DNA of 64,000 nucleotides, taken from Chitinophaga niabensis (GTDB lineage Bacteria > Bacteroidota > Bacteroidia > Chitinophagales > Chitinophagaceae). The position numbers and the translations under genes are program-made. Every line of letters starts with the position of its first letter. Within the stretch, counting starts at the first letter, position 1. The notes below the pieces were generated by a model, which had not been told where the DNA came from, made no database searches, and saw only the letters and a program-made list of their open reading frames with translations. This document shows positions 53,154 to 62,870 of the stretch, in pieces. The stretch covers positions 1,054,001-1,118,000 of the forward strand of contig NZ_FSRA01000001.1 in NCBI RefSeq assembly GCF_900129465.1, read 5' to 3'.

Positions 53154-53894
53154 TTATGCCATACCGCCATTTACGCCAATGTTCTGTGCGCTGATCCATT
53201 TGGCGTCGTCGCCGGCGAGGAAGAGAACGAGGCCGGCAATATCATCCGGTTCGCCGATGCGGTTGAAAGCGGAGAGCGCGGCGAGGCGGTCTATCACTTC
53301 CTGCGATTTGCCGTTAGTGAAAAGTTCCGTGTTGGTAGGGCCGGGAGAGATGGAGTTTACATTGATGCCCCTGCTGCCTGCTTCTTTCGCAAATACCCTG
53401 GTGAGTTGTTCTACCGCTGCTTTAGTGGCTACATAAGTACCATAGGTGGGCAGCATAATGCGGAGAACAGAAGTGGAGAAATTGATAATGCTTCCCTTGT
53501 CTGCCAGGCGGGTAGCGGCTTCACGCATGGTATTGAAGGTACCTCTTACATTGATGTCGAACTGGCGTGTGAAGTCTTCGTCTGTTGTATCTTTTATCAG
53601 TTTGGTGAGCATGATGCCAGCGTTGTTCACCAGCACATCTACTTTGCCATATTGTGCAATGGCGGCATCAAAGAGTGCTTTCACCTGCTCTGATCTACTT
53701 ACGTCTGCCTGCACGGCGATAGCGTTTCCGCCTTGTTGCCTGATTTCGTTCACTACCTGTTCCGCAGCATCTTTGCCACCTGCGTAGTTGACTACTACAC
53801 TGGCACCGGCGGTAGCCAGTTTATGTGCGATGGTAGCACCGATCCCTCTTGAAGAACCTGTTACGATAGCTACTTTTCCTGTTAGCGTGCTCAT
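53154..53894 (-). CDS. SDR family oxidoreductase (first of tandem pair)
   Basis: This 246-residue short-chain dehydrogenase has T-G-S-S-R-G-I-G-A, N-N-A-G-I-M near 90, catalytic Ser in F-S-T-S-V and Y-V-A-T-K. It ends I-S-A-Q-N-I-G-V-N-G-G. It is a paralogue of the gene at 52379, though only moderately similar. Both are classical SDRs. The AraC gene at 53980 lies 85 bases upstream on the same strand and may regulate the pair. Confidence 0.93.
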   Translation of the reverse strand: MSTLTGKVAIVTGSSRGIGATIAHKLATAGASVVVNYAGGKDAAEQVVNEIRQQGGNAIAVQADVSRSEQVKALFDAAIAQYGKVDVLVNNAGIMLTKLIKDTTDEDFTRQFDINVRGTFNTMREAATRLADKGSIINFSTSVLRIMLPTYGTYVATKAAVEQLTRVFAKEAGSRGINVNSISPGPTNTELFTNGKSQEVIDRLAALSAFNRIGEPDDIAGLVLFLAGDDAKWISAQNIGVNGGMA

Positions 53895-53979
53895 AATCTT
53901 TTGTTTTAGTTTGATAGAACAAAGATCACCTGTTTTGAACCCCTAAGAAGACGAGTATTTAACAAAAAGATACAAATTC

Positions 53980-54909
53980 CTAAGAAAGGTGCTGTTTCCG
54001 GAAAAGAACCGGGGAGAGGTCTGTATGCTTTTTGAAGTAATTGGAGAAATGGGTGGATTCCGTAAAGCCCAGCTGCCAGGCGATCTCTTTGATGGAAATG
54101 GAGGAATTCTGCAGCAGGGACTTTGCTTCGGCAATGGTTTTCTCAGCGATCCAGGTACCGATGGCTTTACCGGTTTTACTTTTGATCACATTGCTGAGGT
54201 AATTGGGGTGGAGGTTCAGCTCGTCTGCATAGTCCTGAATACGGTAAGGCTTGTCTGCCTTGCCGCTCATAAGGTCCCGGTAATGTTTTTCCAGCAACCG
54301 TTTGAAGGTCTTTACGATCTGGGAGCTTCTGTTCCCTTCATATATAGGATTATAATCTTCCCAGAAGTATTCCTTGATCTTCAGGAGCAGTACCACAAAG
54401 AGGTTGCCGATGAGGCGGTTCCTGTAGAGGGAGTCTGAAAAGTATTCTTTCTCTATCTGCTGGTACAGTTGTTCAAACTGGCCAAAGATCTCTGGTTTTA
54501 ATACCCTGGGTGGTACCGTTTCCGCGAGCAGGAAGGGAAATTCCTCAAAGATCTTTGGATGTACATTCTCTTTCAGGAAGGATTCGCTGAGGGTGATGAG
54601 GCATACTTCCCGCATCTCCTGCCAGTGAAAGGATTTAAAATGACCAGGGTTAGTGAAGTAAATGGTACCGGGTGCGGTGCTGAACACCTGGTCGTCTGTA
54701 GTATATTGTCCGGATCCGTCTTTTACAAAAACAAAGGAGAAGAAATTGGTCCTGTACACCGGCGATCTGTAGGGCAGGGTATCGTGTATGTCTTTCAGGT
54801 TATGAATGGTGAAATCAGACTGTGCATCGATCTTATCGAGCGGCAGGCCCAGGTAAACGTACTGATCATACAACTTGTTAAAAACCAGTTTTTGAGTTGT
54901 TTTCTTCAT
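53980..54909 (-). CDS. AraC family transcriptional regulator
   Basis: ATG at 54909 (a TTG at 54918 is also in frame) gives 309 residues. The N-terminal domain (~10-170) has the I-Y-F-T-N-P-G-H-F-K-S-F-H-W-Q cupin-like segment. The HTH pair (~195-305) contains I-Q-D-Y-A-D-E-L-N-L-H-P-N-Y-L-S-N-V-I and I-A-W-Q-L-G-F-T-E-S-T-H-F-S-N-Y-F. It resembles regulators that control adjacent SDR genes in Bacteroidota. It is divergent from the ECF sigma gene at 55010. Confidence 0.92.
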   Translation of the reverse strand: MKKTTQKLVFNKLYDQYVYLGLPLDKIDAQSDFTIHNLKDIHDTLPYRSPVYRTNFFSFVFVKDGSGQYTTDDQVFSTAPGTIYFTNPGHFKSFHWQEMREVCLITLSESFLKENVHPKIFEEFPFLLAETVPPRVLKPEIFGQFEQLYQQIEKEYFSDSLYRNRLIGNLFVVLLLKIKEYFWEDYNPIYEGNRSSQIVKTFKRLLEKHYRDLMSGKADKPYRIQDYADELNLHPNYLSNVIKSKTGKAIGTWIAEKTIAEAKSLLQNSSISIKEIAWQLGFTESTHFSNYFKKHTDLSPVLFRKQHLS

Positions 54910-54978
54910 GGGATACAAATATACACATGATGGGGCAGGATGCTAAATAGTGGGCTTAAACTTATATTAGCCATTATC

Positions 54979-55009
54979 TTGACATTAGCAATTACTTTCC
55001 TTAAATTTA
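54979..55009 (+). promoter_or_regulatory. Candidate promoter of the second ECF sigma gene
   Basis: TTGAC (from 54979) and TAAATTTA (55002-55009) are 20 bases apart, matching the TTG-N19-21-TAnnTTT(G) pattern with one mismatch in the last position. It would place the transcript start near 55015, favouring the TTG at 55034 over the one at 55010 as the start codon. Confidence 0.45.
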
Positions 55010-55615
55010 TTGTTAAATCCTAAGCAGGTTATTTTGTCAATAAGGTCCGTTCATAACGAATCAGCACTGCTGGAGCAGGTAGCGCAGGGAGAACCGGAAG
55101 CGTTTGCAGCACTTTTTTATGCCTACCACCATCAACTGGCAGAATATATCTACCTGCTTACGGATTCTATGGAAATGACAGAGGACATTGTGCAGGATGT
55201 GTTCATTAAGATCTGGACGAAAAGAGAAACCCTTCCTTCCCTGAACAGTTTTACGCACTACTTATTTATACTTAGCAGGAACCATGCTTTCAATTGCCTG
55301 CGCCAGCGGGTGAATGAGCAGGCCCGTCAGCAACAATGGGCAAGGCAGGTGGAGCAGGAAGCTATCCCTTCCGGTTATCAGGAAGACGATTACCGGGCTA
55401 TCCTGGATGCTGCGGTGGCCAAATTACCTCCCCAGCAGCAGAAGGTATACTTCCTTAGCCGGCATAAGCGGCTGAAACATGAAGAAATAGCCATACAACT
55501 GGGCATCTCTACGGAAACGGCCAAAAAACACATGAAACTGGCCCTGCGTTCCATTACACAATACGTTCGTAATCATCCTGATGCGGCCTTGCTGCTGGTT
55601 TTATTACTCAGCTGA
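55010..55615 (+). CDS. ECF RNA polymerase sigma factor
   Basis: The 201-residue (or 193 from the TTG at 55034) sigma-70 family protein has region 2 with F-A-A-L-F-Y-A-Y-H and M-T-E-D-I-V-Q-D-V-F-I-K-I-W (~30-75), and region 4 with L-P-P-Q-Q-Q-K-V-Y-F-L-S-R-H-K-R-L-K-H-E-E-I-A-type HTH (~140-190). No ATG lies before the conserved region, so a TTG start is needed. The FecR gene at 55706 and STN-bearing SusC at 57058 follow, the canonical Bacteroidota arrangement. Confidence 0.92.
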   Translation: MLNPKQVILSIRSVHNESALLEQVAQGEPEAFAALFYAYHHQLAEYIYLLTDSMEMTEDIVQDVFIKIWTKRETLPSLNSFTHYLFILSRNHAFNCLRQRVNEQARQQQWARQVEQEAIPSGYQEDDYRAILDAAVAKLPPQQQKVYFLSRHKRLKHEEIAIQLGISTETAKKHMKLALRSITQYVRNHPDAALLLVLLLS

Positions 55616-55705
55616 AACACCGCCATTACTTAGCTGAAAAAATCTTTCCTTCCAACTACCCCTTTTTTTAAACCGCTGTGTCTTTAGTCTATAGAATCTT
55701 ATCAT

Positions 55706-56863
55706 ATGGCTAATGAAAGGCTCACCTATTTATTCTACCGTTATTTCCAGAAAACGGCCAGCAGGGAGGAACTGGATGAGCTAAGCCAGCTTATCAACGA
55801 GCCTGGAAACGAAGCAGCTGTAAAGTTGCTGATGGAAGAAGCCTACCTGTTATTTGAACCCCAGGGGAACGTGCTCAGCGAAACCCAAAGCGGGCAGATC
55901 CTCACGAATGTACAGTCCCGTACCCGTAAACATATTAACTGGTGGCGCAGGATAGCTGCCGCAGCTGCTGTGCTGGTATTTATCTCCGCCGGTCTTTATG
56001 GCTGGCTGCAAATGAGAGATTGGAAACCGGCACCTGTAATAGCCCGGCAGAACGATGTGCCTCCCGGTACCAATAAAGCGGTGTTACACCTGGCAGATGG
56101 AACGGTGGTTACTTTGGACAGTGCAGGTAACCAGGTGATCCGGCAGGGAGGTACCATTATCAACCAGCAAAACGGCCAGCTGCATTATAAAGCAAATGAC
56201 CCGAATGCCACCACCGTTAGTTTTAATACACTGGCCACACCACGTGGCGGTCAGTATTCCGTTACCTTGCCGGATGGCAGTAAGGTTTGGCTGAATTCCG
56301 CTTCTTCCCTCAGGTTCCCCACTGCTTTTACCGGTCTGGAAAGGAAAGTGGAATTAACAGGGGAGGCTTATTTCGAAGTGGCTAAAAATGCAAAGCAACC
56401 TTTTAAAGTAGCACTGGAAGATAAAACGACGATTGAAGTACTGGGCACTCATTTTAATGTGAATGCCTATAAGGATGAACCCGCGATAAGCACCACCTTG
56501 CTGGAAGGCGCCGTGCGGTTAACGAAGGGGAAAGAACGGGTTACCATCAAACCCGGAGAGCGCGCGCAGCTACAGGAAGGGGGCACAAAGTTTGTGATAG
56601 ACCGGCCTGATGTAGAGAGGGTGGTAGCCTGGAAGAACGGATTCTTCCAGTTCGATGGGGACAATATCACCATGATCATGAAACAACTGTCCCGCTGGTA
56701 TGATATAGAACCCGTATATGCCGGCAGTATGAGCATGAAAGACTATTCCGGATATATTTCCCGCAACTCCAATATTTCTGAGGTATTGAAGATGCTGGAG
56801 CTGACCAACGAAATCAAATGTAAGGTAGAAGGAAGGAAAGTGACGGTAAGTGCTATTAAGTAA
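55706..56863 (+). CDS. FecR-type anti-sigma factor
   Basis: This 385-residue protein has an N-terminal anti-sigma part (~1-75, T-A-S-R-E-E-L-D-E-L-S-Q-L), one TM helix (~92-108, A-A-A-A-V-L-V-F-I-S-A-G) and a periplasmic FecR domain with L-P-D-G-S-K-V-W-L-N-S-A-S-S-L-R-F-P-T and L-T-G-E-A-Y-F-E-V. The C-terminal domain ends K-C-K-V-E-G-R-K-V-T-V. It passes the substrate signal from the SusC STN domain to the sigma factor encoded just upstream. A hairpin and 194 bases separate it from SusC. Confidence 0.95.
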   Translation: MANERLTYLFYRYFQKTASREELDELSQLINEPGNEAAVKLLMEEAYLLFEPQGNVLSETQSGQILTNVQSRTRKHINWWRRIAAAAAVLVFISAGLYGWLQMRDWKPAPVIARQNDVPPGTNKAVLHLADGTVVTLDSAGNQVIRQGGTIINQQNGQLHYKANDPNATTVSFNTLATPRGGQYSVTLPDGSKVWLNSASSLRFPTAFTGLERKVELTGEAYFEVAKNAKQPFKVALEDKTTIEVLGTHFNVNAYKDEPAISTTLLEGAVRLTKGKERVTIKPGERAQLQEGGTKFVIDRPDVERVVAWKNGFFQFDGDNITMIMKQLSRWYDIEPVYAGSMSMKDYSGYISRNSNISEVLKMLELTNEIKCKVEGRKVTVSAIK

Positions 56864-56963
56864 TGCAATTGATGATACCAGATTATTAACCAAAAAACTG
56901 ATCCACAGTATGAAAGGACTATTCCACTAACAAAAAACAACCAGCATTTCTGCAAAAAGAAAA

Positions 56964-56986
56964 CAGGAGCGGTTGCGACGCTCCTG
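56964..56986 (+). other. RNA hairpin between FecR and SusC genes
   Basis: CAGGAGCG / CGCTCCTG forms a perfect 8-bp stem with loop GTTGCGA, but there is no T run after it. It could act as an attenuator, an mRNA-processing or stability element that sets SusC apart from the sigma/FecR genes. The rest of 56864-57057 contains nothing else that I can support. Confidence 0.55.
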
Positions 56987-57057
56987 CGGATTCTTTGGGC
57001 AGCCTAAAAAACGTCTAGAACAACGATTTCTTAATTCACCCAAAACATTGCAAAGGT

Positions 57058-60000
57058 ATGGATTCCTATACAAAAAGTACAAGGAGGGCCACTTCTATAC
57101 GGCATCTCCTCAAAATATTCCTTGTCATGAAGTTGCTTATAGTACTGATTACAGCAACCTGTTTACAAGTCAGTGCAAAGGTTTCTGCGCAGACGGTAAC
57201 GCTATCGGGGAAGAACATCTCCCTGCAGCGGGTATTTGAAGAAATAAGGAAACAATGTGATTACCAGTTCCTCTATAATACGCACCTGTTGAAGGAAACG
57301 CGTAAAGTGGACCTGAATGTAAAAGAAATGCCTTTCCAGCAGGTACTGAATATCTGCCTGAAGGACCAGCCGGTAACCTATGTGATCTCCGGTAAAACCA
57401 TCATTATCAGGCAGGTACAGGCCGAGGAAGTACCCGCGCCTGTGGTTGAGGAAATAAAAGTACAAGGTAAGGTCACCGAAAAAGGCGTAGCCCTGGTAGG
57501 TGTTACCGTAAAAGCAAAAGGCACCAATACAGGTACTGTTACAGATGTTAACGGGGCTTATACCATCAGCGTCCAAAAGGATGCCGTGCTGGTGTTTAGC
57601 TATATTGGGCACACCACACTGGAAGAGCCGGTGAATGGCCGCACAAACATTTCTGTGGAGCTGGAAGCTTCCCGCAGTAATATTGAAGAAGTGGTGGTAG
57701 TGAGCTATGGTACTCAGCGCCAGCGCAGTATTACAGGTGCTATTTCAAAAGTATCTTCCAAAGAAGTACAGGATATCCCTGCTGCGGAATTTGGTCAGAA
57801 GCTGCAAGGGCGTGTAGCCGGTGTGCAGATCAGCCAGGTATCCGGCCGTCCGGGACAGGGCATGACCTTTAAGATCAGGGGCGCTGCTTCCCTTGGTTCG
57901 GGTAACCAGCCTTTGATTGTGGTAGATGGCCAGCCCATCACCAATGAAAATATCAACCTCCTTAACCCGGATGAAATAGAAAGTTTTTCTGTACTGAAAG
58001 ATGCATCCACTACGGCATTATATGGTTCAAGAGCTGCGAACGGCGTAGTGATCATTACTACCAAACAGGCTAAAGCAGGGCGTACCACCATGTCGCTCAA
58101 CAGTTATTACGGCTGGCAGTCTGTTCCCAAAAGAGGTAAACCGGATATGATGAATGCCCGTGAGTTTGCCACTTTTATGAATGGGTTCTATGAAGACAAG
58201 ATCAAGTATGAAAACTGGAAGAACCCGGCTACCGGCCTGGCTGAAATTCCGGATGATTATAAAGACCCTTCGAAATATGGAGAAGGAACTGACTGGTATG
58301 ATGCTGTGCTGAGAACAGCGCCTATGACCAATCACTCCCTGAATATTTCAACTGGTACGGATAAAGTATTGTCCAGCACCACACTCACCTATTTCAACCA
58401 GGATGGGGTGATGTATAATACCGGTATGGAACGTTTCTCCTTGCGTTCTAATAACGAATACCGCCCTAATGAGAAACTGAAACTGGGTTTAAACCTGAAC
58501 CCCGTTTATCAGAACGATAAGAATACCCGCAGCGGTGCGATTGATAATAACCGTAACGTGGTTTCAGGCGGGCTGATCAGTTCTCCCCTGATCCCCAAGA
58601 TCAATCCGGATGGTACTTATCCTACTAAAACAAGTTCTTACGGCATGTATGCGCTGCCTAACTTTTACCAGCAGCTCATGATCATGAATATTAATCAGAA
58701 GTCACTGCGTTTACTGACGAATGTATATGCGGACCTGGAACTGTTACCTAACCTGCATTTCAAAACCACGTTCAATACGGACCTGGGTAACTACGATTAC
58801 AATGCCTTCTTTCCTTCCGCCACAGGATCATTTGGTAGCCCTCCGCCGCGTATACCTTCTGCTGTAGCAAATTCTGCCAATATCGTTTCCTGGCTGAATG
58901 AGAACATGCTCACCTACAATTTCAAAATTAAAGAGCATAACATTGACCTGCTGGCAGGATACAGCGCGCAGAAATATGATCAGAACTACCGGACCATCAA
59001 TGGTTCCAATTTCCCCAGCGATAAAATTCCCTGGATCATTGGTGCTACCACCACTACAGGAAATACCAACAATACTGCCTGGACGATGGCTTCCTGGTAT
59101 GGCCGTGCGAACTACAGCTTCAGGGATAAATATTACCTGACAGCTACTATTCGCCAGGATGGATCTTCCCGTTTTGGTGAGAACAAGAAGTGGGGTTATT
59201 TCCCTTCTGCTTCCGTGGGCTGGATCGTGAGTGAAGAACCTTTCTTCCCTAAATCAGATGCCTTATCCCTCCTGAAAATAAGAGGTAGTTACGGGCTTAC
59301 CGGCAACAATAACATTGGTGACTATACGCAGATCTCCCTGCTTAGTGCTGCCAACTATGTATTTGATGGGGCATTGGCTCCGGGTCAGGCTATCAGCCAG
59401 CTGGGTAACAAAGACCTTACCTGGGAAACTTCCAAACAACTGGACCTTGGTCTTGAACTGTCTTTGCTGAAAGACCGTATTTCCTTCACCTATGATTATT
59501 ACAGGAAGGAAACAGATAAGATGCTCTACCAGATGAATATTCCCTGGGCTTCCGGTTACGGGTCTATTAAATACAATGTGGGAACTATCAGGATGTGGGG
59601 GCATGAATTCCAGCTGAATACACGTAACCTTACGGGAGTGCTGGAATGGAATACGAATCTGAACATCTCTTTTAATGATAACAAGGTGATCAGCCTGCAG
59701 AACGGTACCCCAATCGGTGGTATCAATACTTACAGCGATTACAACCGTACGGCAGTGGGCAGAAGGATCGGCGAGTTCTGGGGATATGTGTTTGATGGTA
59801 TCTACATGACGCAGGATGAATTCAACAGGCAGCCGAAACATGCTACCTCTGCCGTTGGTTCAACCAGGATGAAAGATATCAGCGGCGATGGTATCATCAA
59901 TGCCAGTGATAAGGACTATCTCGGTAATCCTAACCCTACCCTGATCTTTGGCATGGCAAATGACTTCCGTTATAAGAAGTTTGATTTTTCTATTGTAGTA

Positions 60001-60435
60001 TCAGGGCAGGCAGGGAATGAGATCATGAACACCAATATGCAAAACCTGGTGAACATAGACGGGATCTTCAACGTAACGAAAGACATGGCTAACCGCTGGC
60101 GCTCAGAGCAGAACCCGGGCAACGGCAAGGTGCCAAGAACACTGGCCAATACCACGGAACTATATCGCCTCGCTAACTCCAACTGGGTGTTCTCCGGCGA
60201 CTATCTCACCATCAAGAACATTTCACTGGGGTATACGGCAGATATGAGCAGACTGAAATACCTCAGGTCCATACGTTTTTACGCAAGTCTGCAACAGGCA
60301 TTTGTGTTCACCAGTTATCCCGGTCAGAACCCTGAGGTGAATGATACGAGAGATAACCAGACTACGGCGGGGCAGGACAATGGTTCCTTCCCGATCCCGA
60401 GAACACTTATGTTCGGTGCAAACATCAATTTCTGA
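57058..60435 (+). CDS. SusC/RagA TonB-dependent receptor with STN domain
   Basis: The 1125-residue receptor has a basic leader plus signal (~1-45), STN domain (~48-120; L-S-G-K-N-I-S-L-Q-R-V-F-E-E-I), carboxypeptidase-D regulatory-like domain (~135-210; G-K-V-T-E-K-G-V-A-L-V-G-V), plug (~220-340; L-Q-G-R-V-A-G-V-Q-I and D-A-S-T-T-A-L-Y-G-S-R-A-A-N-G-V-V) and a barrel closing with G-A-N-I-N-F. It is the signalling receptor for the sigma/FecR pair upstream. Downstream genes encode a SusD and a GH106-like glycosidase, so the substrate is probably a rhamnose-containing glycan. Confidence 0.96.
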   Translation: MDSYTKSTRRATSIRHLLKIFLVMKLLIVLITATCLQVSAKVSAQTVTLSGKNISLQRVFEEIRKQCDYQFLYNTHLLKETRKVDLNVKEMPFQQVLNICLKDQPVTYVISGKTIIIRQVQAEEVPAPVVEEIKVQGKVTEKGVALVGVTVKAKGTNTGTVTDVNGAYTISVQKDAVLVFSYIGHTTLEEPVNGRTNISVELEASRSNIEEVVVVSYGTQRQRSITGAISKVSSKEVQDIPAAEFGQKLQGRVAGVQISQVSGRPGQGMTFKIRGAASLGSGNQPLIVVDGQPITNENINLLNPDEIESFSVLKDASTTALYGSRAANGVVIITTKQAKAGRTTMSLNSYYGWQSVPKRGKPDMMNAREFATFMNGFYEDKIKYENWKNPATGLAEIPDDYKDPSKYGEGTDWYDAVLRTAPMTNHSLNISTGTDKVLSSTTLTYFNQDGVMYNTGMERFSLRSNNEYRPNEKLKLGLNLNPVYQNDKNTRSGAIDNNRNVVSGGLISSPLIPKINPDGTYPTKTSSYGMYALPNFYQQLMIMNINQKSLRLLTNVYADLELLPNLHFKTTFNTDLGNYDYNAFFPSATGSFGSPPPRIPSAVANSANIVSWLNENMLTYNFKIKEHNIDLLAGYSAQKYDQNYRTINGSNFPSDKIPWIIGATTTTGNTNNTAWTMASWYGRANYSFRDKYYLTATIRQDGSSRFGENKKWGYFPSASVGWIVSEEPFFPKSDALSLLKIRGSYGLTGNNNIGDYTQISLLSAANYVFDGALAPGQAISQLGNKDLTWETSKQLDLGLELSLLKDRISFTYDYYRKETDKMLYQMNIPWASGYGSIKYNVGTIRMWGHEFQLNTRNLTGVLEWNTNLNISFNDNKVISLQNGTPIGGINTYSDYNRTAVGRRIGEFWGYVFDGIYMTQDEFNRQPKHATSAVGSTRMKDISGDGIINASDKDYLGNPNPTLIFGMANDFRYKKFDFSIVVSGQAGNEIMNTNMQNLVNIDGIFNVTKDMANRWRSEQNPGNGKVPRTLANTTELYRLANSNWVFSGDYLTIKNISLGYTADMSRLKYLRSIRFYASLQQAFVFTSYPGQNPEVNDTRDNQTTAGQDNGSFPIPRTLMFGANINF

Positions 60436-60459
60436 GGCATTCACAATTAATTTAAAAGT

Positions 60460-62037
60460 ATGAGACCGGTTATATATATAATACTCACCTTTTTGTTATT
60501 CTCTTCCTGCAAGAATAACTTCCTCAACGAATTCCCGGAAGGGCAGCTGAATGAGAAGAACTTTTTCAAAAGCACTGCAGATTTTCAGCAGGCAGTAACA
60601 GGCGCTTATGCGCCATTGAGAGGAGCGATCGATCCCACCAGGGGTACTTACGTTGCTGGTTCCGGCATCAATAACATTGCCTTTTTTATGGACGAGATGC
60701 GTTCTGATAACACCCACTATGATTACAATGCCAAAGACCGCGGCGGGTTAGGTTACGAGCAGATAGCAGACTTCCTGGACGATGCTCCCAATGGCGTGGT
60801 ATTAAGCAGGTACAGGGCAGCCTATACCGGTATTTCCCGTACAAACGTGATCCTGGACAGGATAGAGAAGATCGATTTTACGATGACGGAGGCAGATAAA
60901 AATGTGATCGTAGGAGAAGCAAAAGCTTTACGTGCACATTATTACTTTGACCTGGTACGCCACTATGGAGCAGTGCCTTTACACCTGCATGAAGTAAAAA
61001 CAGCGGGGGATGCTTTCCTGGCCCGTACCGGCGTGGATTCTGTTTATCAGCAGATCATCAGCGACTTTACAGATGCGTTAGGTTTGCTGGCCGCCCCGGC
61101 TAAATTCCCGCAATCCGGCCATATCACCAAAGGCATGGTAGCAACGGAACTGGCGCTGGTGTATATGACGCAGCAGAAGTTTGATCTTGCAGTTCCTTTG
61201 CTGCAAAGTGTTACCACAATGGGTTATGATCTGCTGCCTACTTATGCGGAAGTATTTGATCCCAATAAGAAGAACAGTATTGAATCCATTTTTGAGATCC
61301 AGTATAAAGACGGTACGGACGGGCAGCAGGGTAATCTCATCTATCGTTTCATTCCTGTAACGCCTAATACGCTTAACATTCTGGGTATTACCTATAACAA
61401 TACAGATGGTGGCTGGAACGTACCTACGGATGATATGATCGCCGCTTACGAGGCAGGAGATAAAAGGCTGGATGAGAGTATTGCCGTGGTAGAGGGCACT
61501 CTCAACTCCAATACTGATTTTATACCGGAAAGAATCGTTAGTATTGTAGGGTATGCAGGCCCTCCGGCAGGAAAGATCGCTAAAAGGTTCATTAAAAAAT
61601 ACCTGCACCCGCCTTACACGCTTGTTAATAACACCAAAGACAACTGGCCGGTGTTCAGGTATGCAGATGTGCTGCTGATGCTGGCGGAAAGCCTGAACGA
61701 AACGAATAAGTCAGGTGAAGCATTACCGCACCTGAACAGGGTACGCAGAAGGGCAGGGTTACTCAACGATATCACTACTACAGACCAGGCCCAGCTGCGC
61801 GACATCATTGCGAAGGAGAGAAGAGTAGAGCTGGCTTTTGAAAATCACCGCTGGTTAGACCTGGTACGTACCAAAAAAGCAGTGGCTGTGATGAACGCAC
61901 ATGGTATTGTAATGAAAGCCACTTATGGTTATCTCTTACCCGGTTCCTACCAGGTGAACGATAACAAACTCATATTTGCCATTCCTTTCTCAGAAAGGCA
62001 GATCAACACAAAACTGACACAGAATACCGGGTATTAA
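60460..62037 (+). CDS. SusD/RagB outer-membrane lipoprotein
   Basis: The 525-residue lipoprotein has lipobox F-S-S-C (Cys about 17), then K-N-N-F-L-N-E-F-P-E-G. SusD traits: G-E-A-K-A-L-R-A-H-Y-Y-F-D-L-V-R-H-Y-G, V-L-L-M-L-A-E-S-L-N-E, L-N-R-V-R-R-R-A-G and K-E-R-R-V-E-L-A-F-E-N-H-R-W-L-D-L. Its length is normal and it lacks the insert seen in the SusD at 26814. It is the partner of the SusC 25 bases upstream; the PhyH-like gene follows 12 bases later. Confidence 0.96.
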   Translation: MRPVIYIILTFLLFSSCKNNFLNEFPEGQLNEKNFFKSTADFQQAVTGAYAPLRGAIDPTRGTYVAGSGINNIAFFMDEMRSDNTHYDYNAKDRGGLGYEQIADFLDDAPNGVVLSRYRAAYTGISRTNVILDRIEKIDFTMTEADKNVIVGEAKALRAHYYFDLVRHYGAVPLHLHEVKTAGDAFLARTGVDSVYQQIISDFTDALGLLAAPAKFPQSGHITKGMVATELALVYMTQQKFDLAVPLLQSVTTMGYDLLPTYAEVFDPNKKNSIESIFEIQYKDGTDGQQGNLIYRFIPVTPNTLNILGITYNNTDGGWNVPTDDMIAAYEAGDKRLDESIAVVEGTLNSNTDFIPERIVSIVGYAGPPAGKIAKRFIKKYLHPPYTLVNNTKDNWPVFRYADVLLMLAESLNETNKSGEALPHLNRVRRRAGLLNDITTTDQAQLRDIIAKERRVELAFENHRWLDLVRTKKAVAVMNAHGIVMKATYGYLLPGSYQVNDNKLIFAIPFSERQINTKLTQNTGY

Positions 62038-62048
62038 AATTTCCATTT

Positions 62049-62870
62049 ATGAAATACAAATTGGATAAAGCGCAAATTGAAAGCTATCAGAAAAACGGGT
62101 TTATAGTGATAGAAGACTTCCTCTCGCAGGAAGAGCTGGCACACTGGCGCAAAGTGGTGATGGAAGCCGTAGAACAAAGAGGCGGCAGAAAAATGCCGGG
62201 TAAGGATACTAAAGTGGGAGAGGACGATGGTATTAATGAAGATGCAGATTACTTCGGTAAAGTGTTTGACCAGTTGCTGAACCTCTGGCAAACACATGAT
62301 GGTGTGAAAGAGATCATGCTGGATGAACGCATCGGCCAGATGGCCGCGCAATTATCCGGTGCCGAAGGTATCAGGATCTGGCATGACCAGGCCTTGTTTA
62401 AACGGCCCTGGGCAAATGCCACCGCCTGGCATCTGGATACACCATTCTGGTCTTTCTCCGATCGTAAAGCACTATCCATCTGGGTAGCGCTGGACGATGC
62501 CACTTACGAGAATGGCTGCCTGTATTTCATTCCCGGATCATATCAGCAAACGAGTTTTGAGAATAGCGGTATCGGAAAAAACATGGATGGCATCTTTACC
62601 GTATATCCTCAATTAGCCAAGATTGCATCAGTTGCCGCGCCTATGAAGGCCGGCAGCTGTTCTTTCCATAACGGGTTAACGATCCATGGCGCGGGCGCCA
62701 ATATGACCAATGGTTTCCGCCGTGCCATGACCTGTGCTTATATGCCGGAAGGTAATACTTTCAACGGGCAGCAAAACATTCTCCCGGATGATTACCTGCA
62801 AACTTTGAAGATAGGAGATGCACTGAATAATAATGAACAAAATCCGCTGATCTACCCTAAAGCCCTATGA
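62049..62870 (+). CDS. Phytanoyl-CoA dioxygenase (PhyH) family, Fe(II)/2-oxoglutarate enzyme
   Basis: The 273-residue protein has the double-stranded beta-helix fold of Fe/2OG dioxygenases. Iron ligands are His128 and Asp130 in W-H-L-D and His213 in I-H-G-A-G-A-N; Arg224 or Arg225 in R-R-A-M-T probably binds 2-oxoglutarate. The W-H-D-Q-A segment near 111 is also typical. Its position in a SusCD operon, directly before a sugar isomerase and a glycosidase, suggests it modifies a sugar or a methylated sugar. It overlaps the next gene by four bases (ATGA). Confidence 0.92.
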   Translation: MKYKLDKAQIESYQKNGFIVIEDFLSQEELAHWRKVVMEAVEQRGGRKMPGKDTKVGEDDGINEDADYFGKVFDQLLNLWQTHDGVKEIMLDERIGQMAAQLSGAEGIRIWHDQALFKRPWANATAWHLDTPFWSFSDRKALSIWVALDDATYENGCLYFIPGSYQQTSFENSGIGKNMDGIFTVYPQLAKIASVAAPMKAGSCSFHNGLTIHGAGANMTNGFRRAMTCAYMPEGNTFNGQQNILPDDYLQTLKIGDALNNNEQNPLIYPKAL

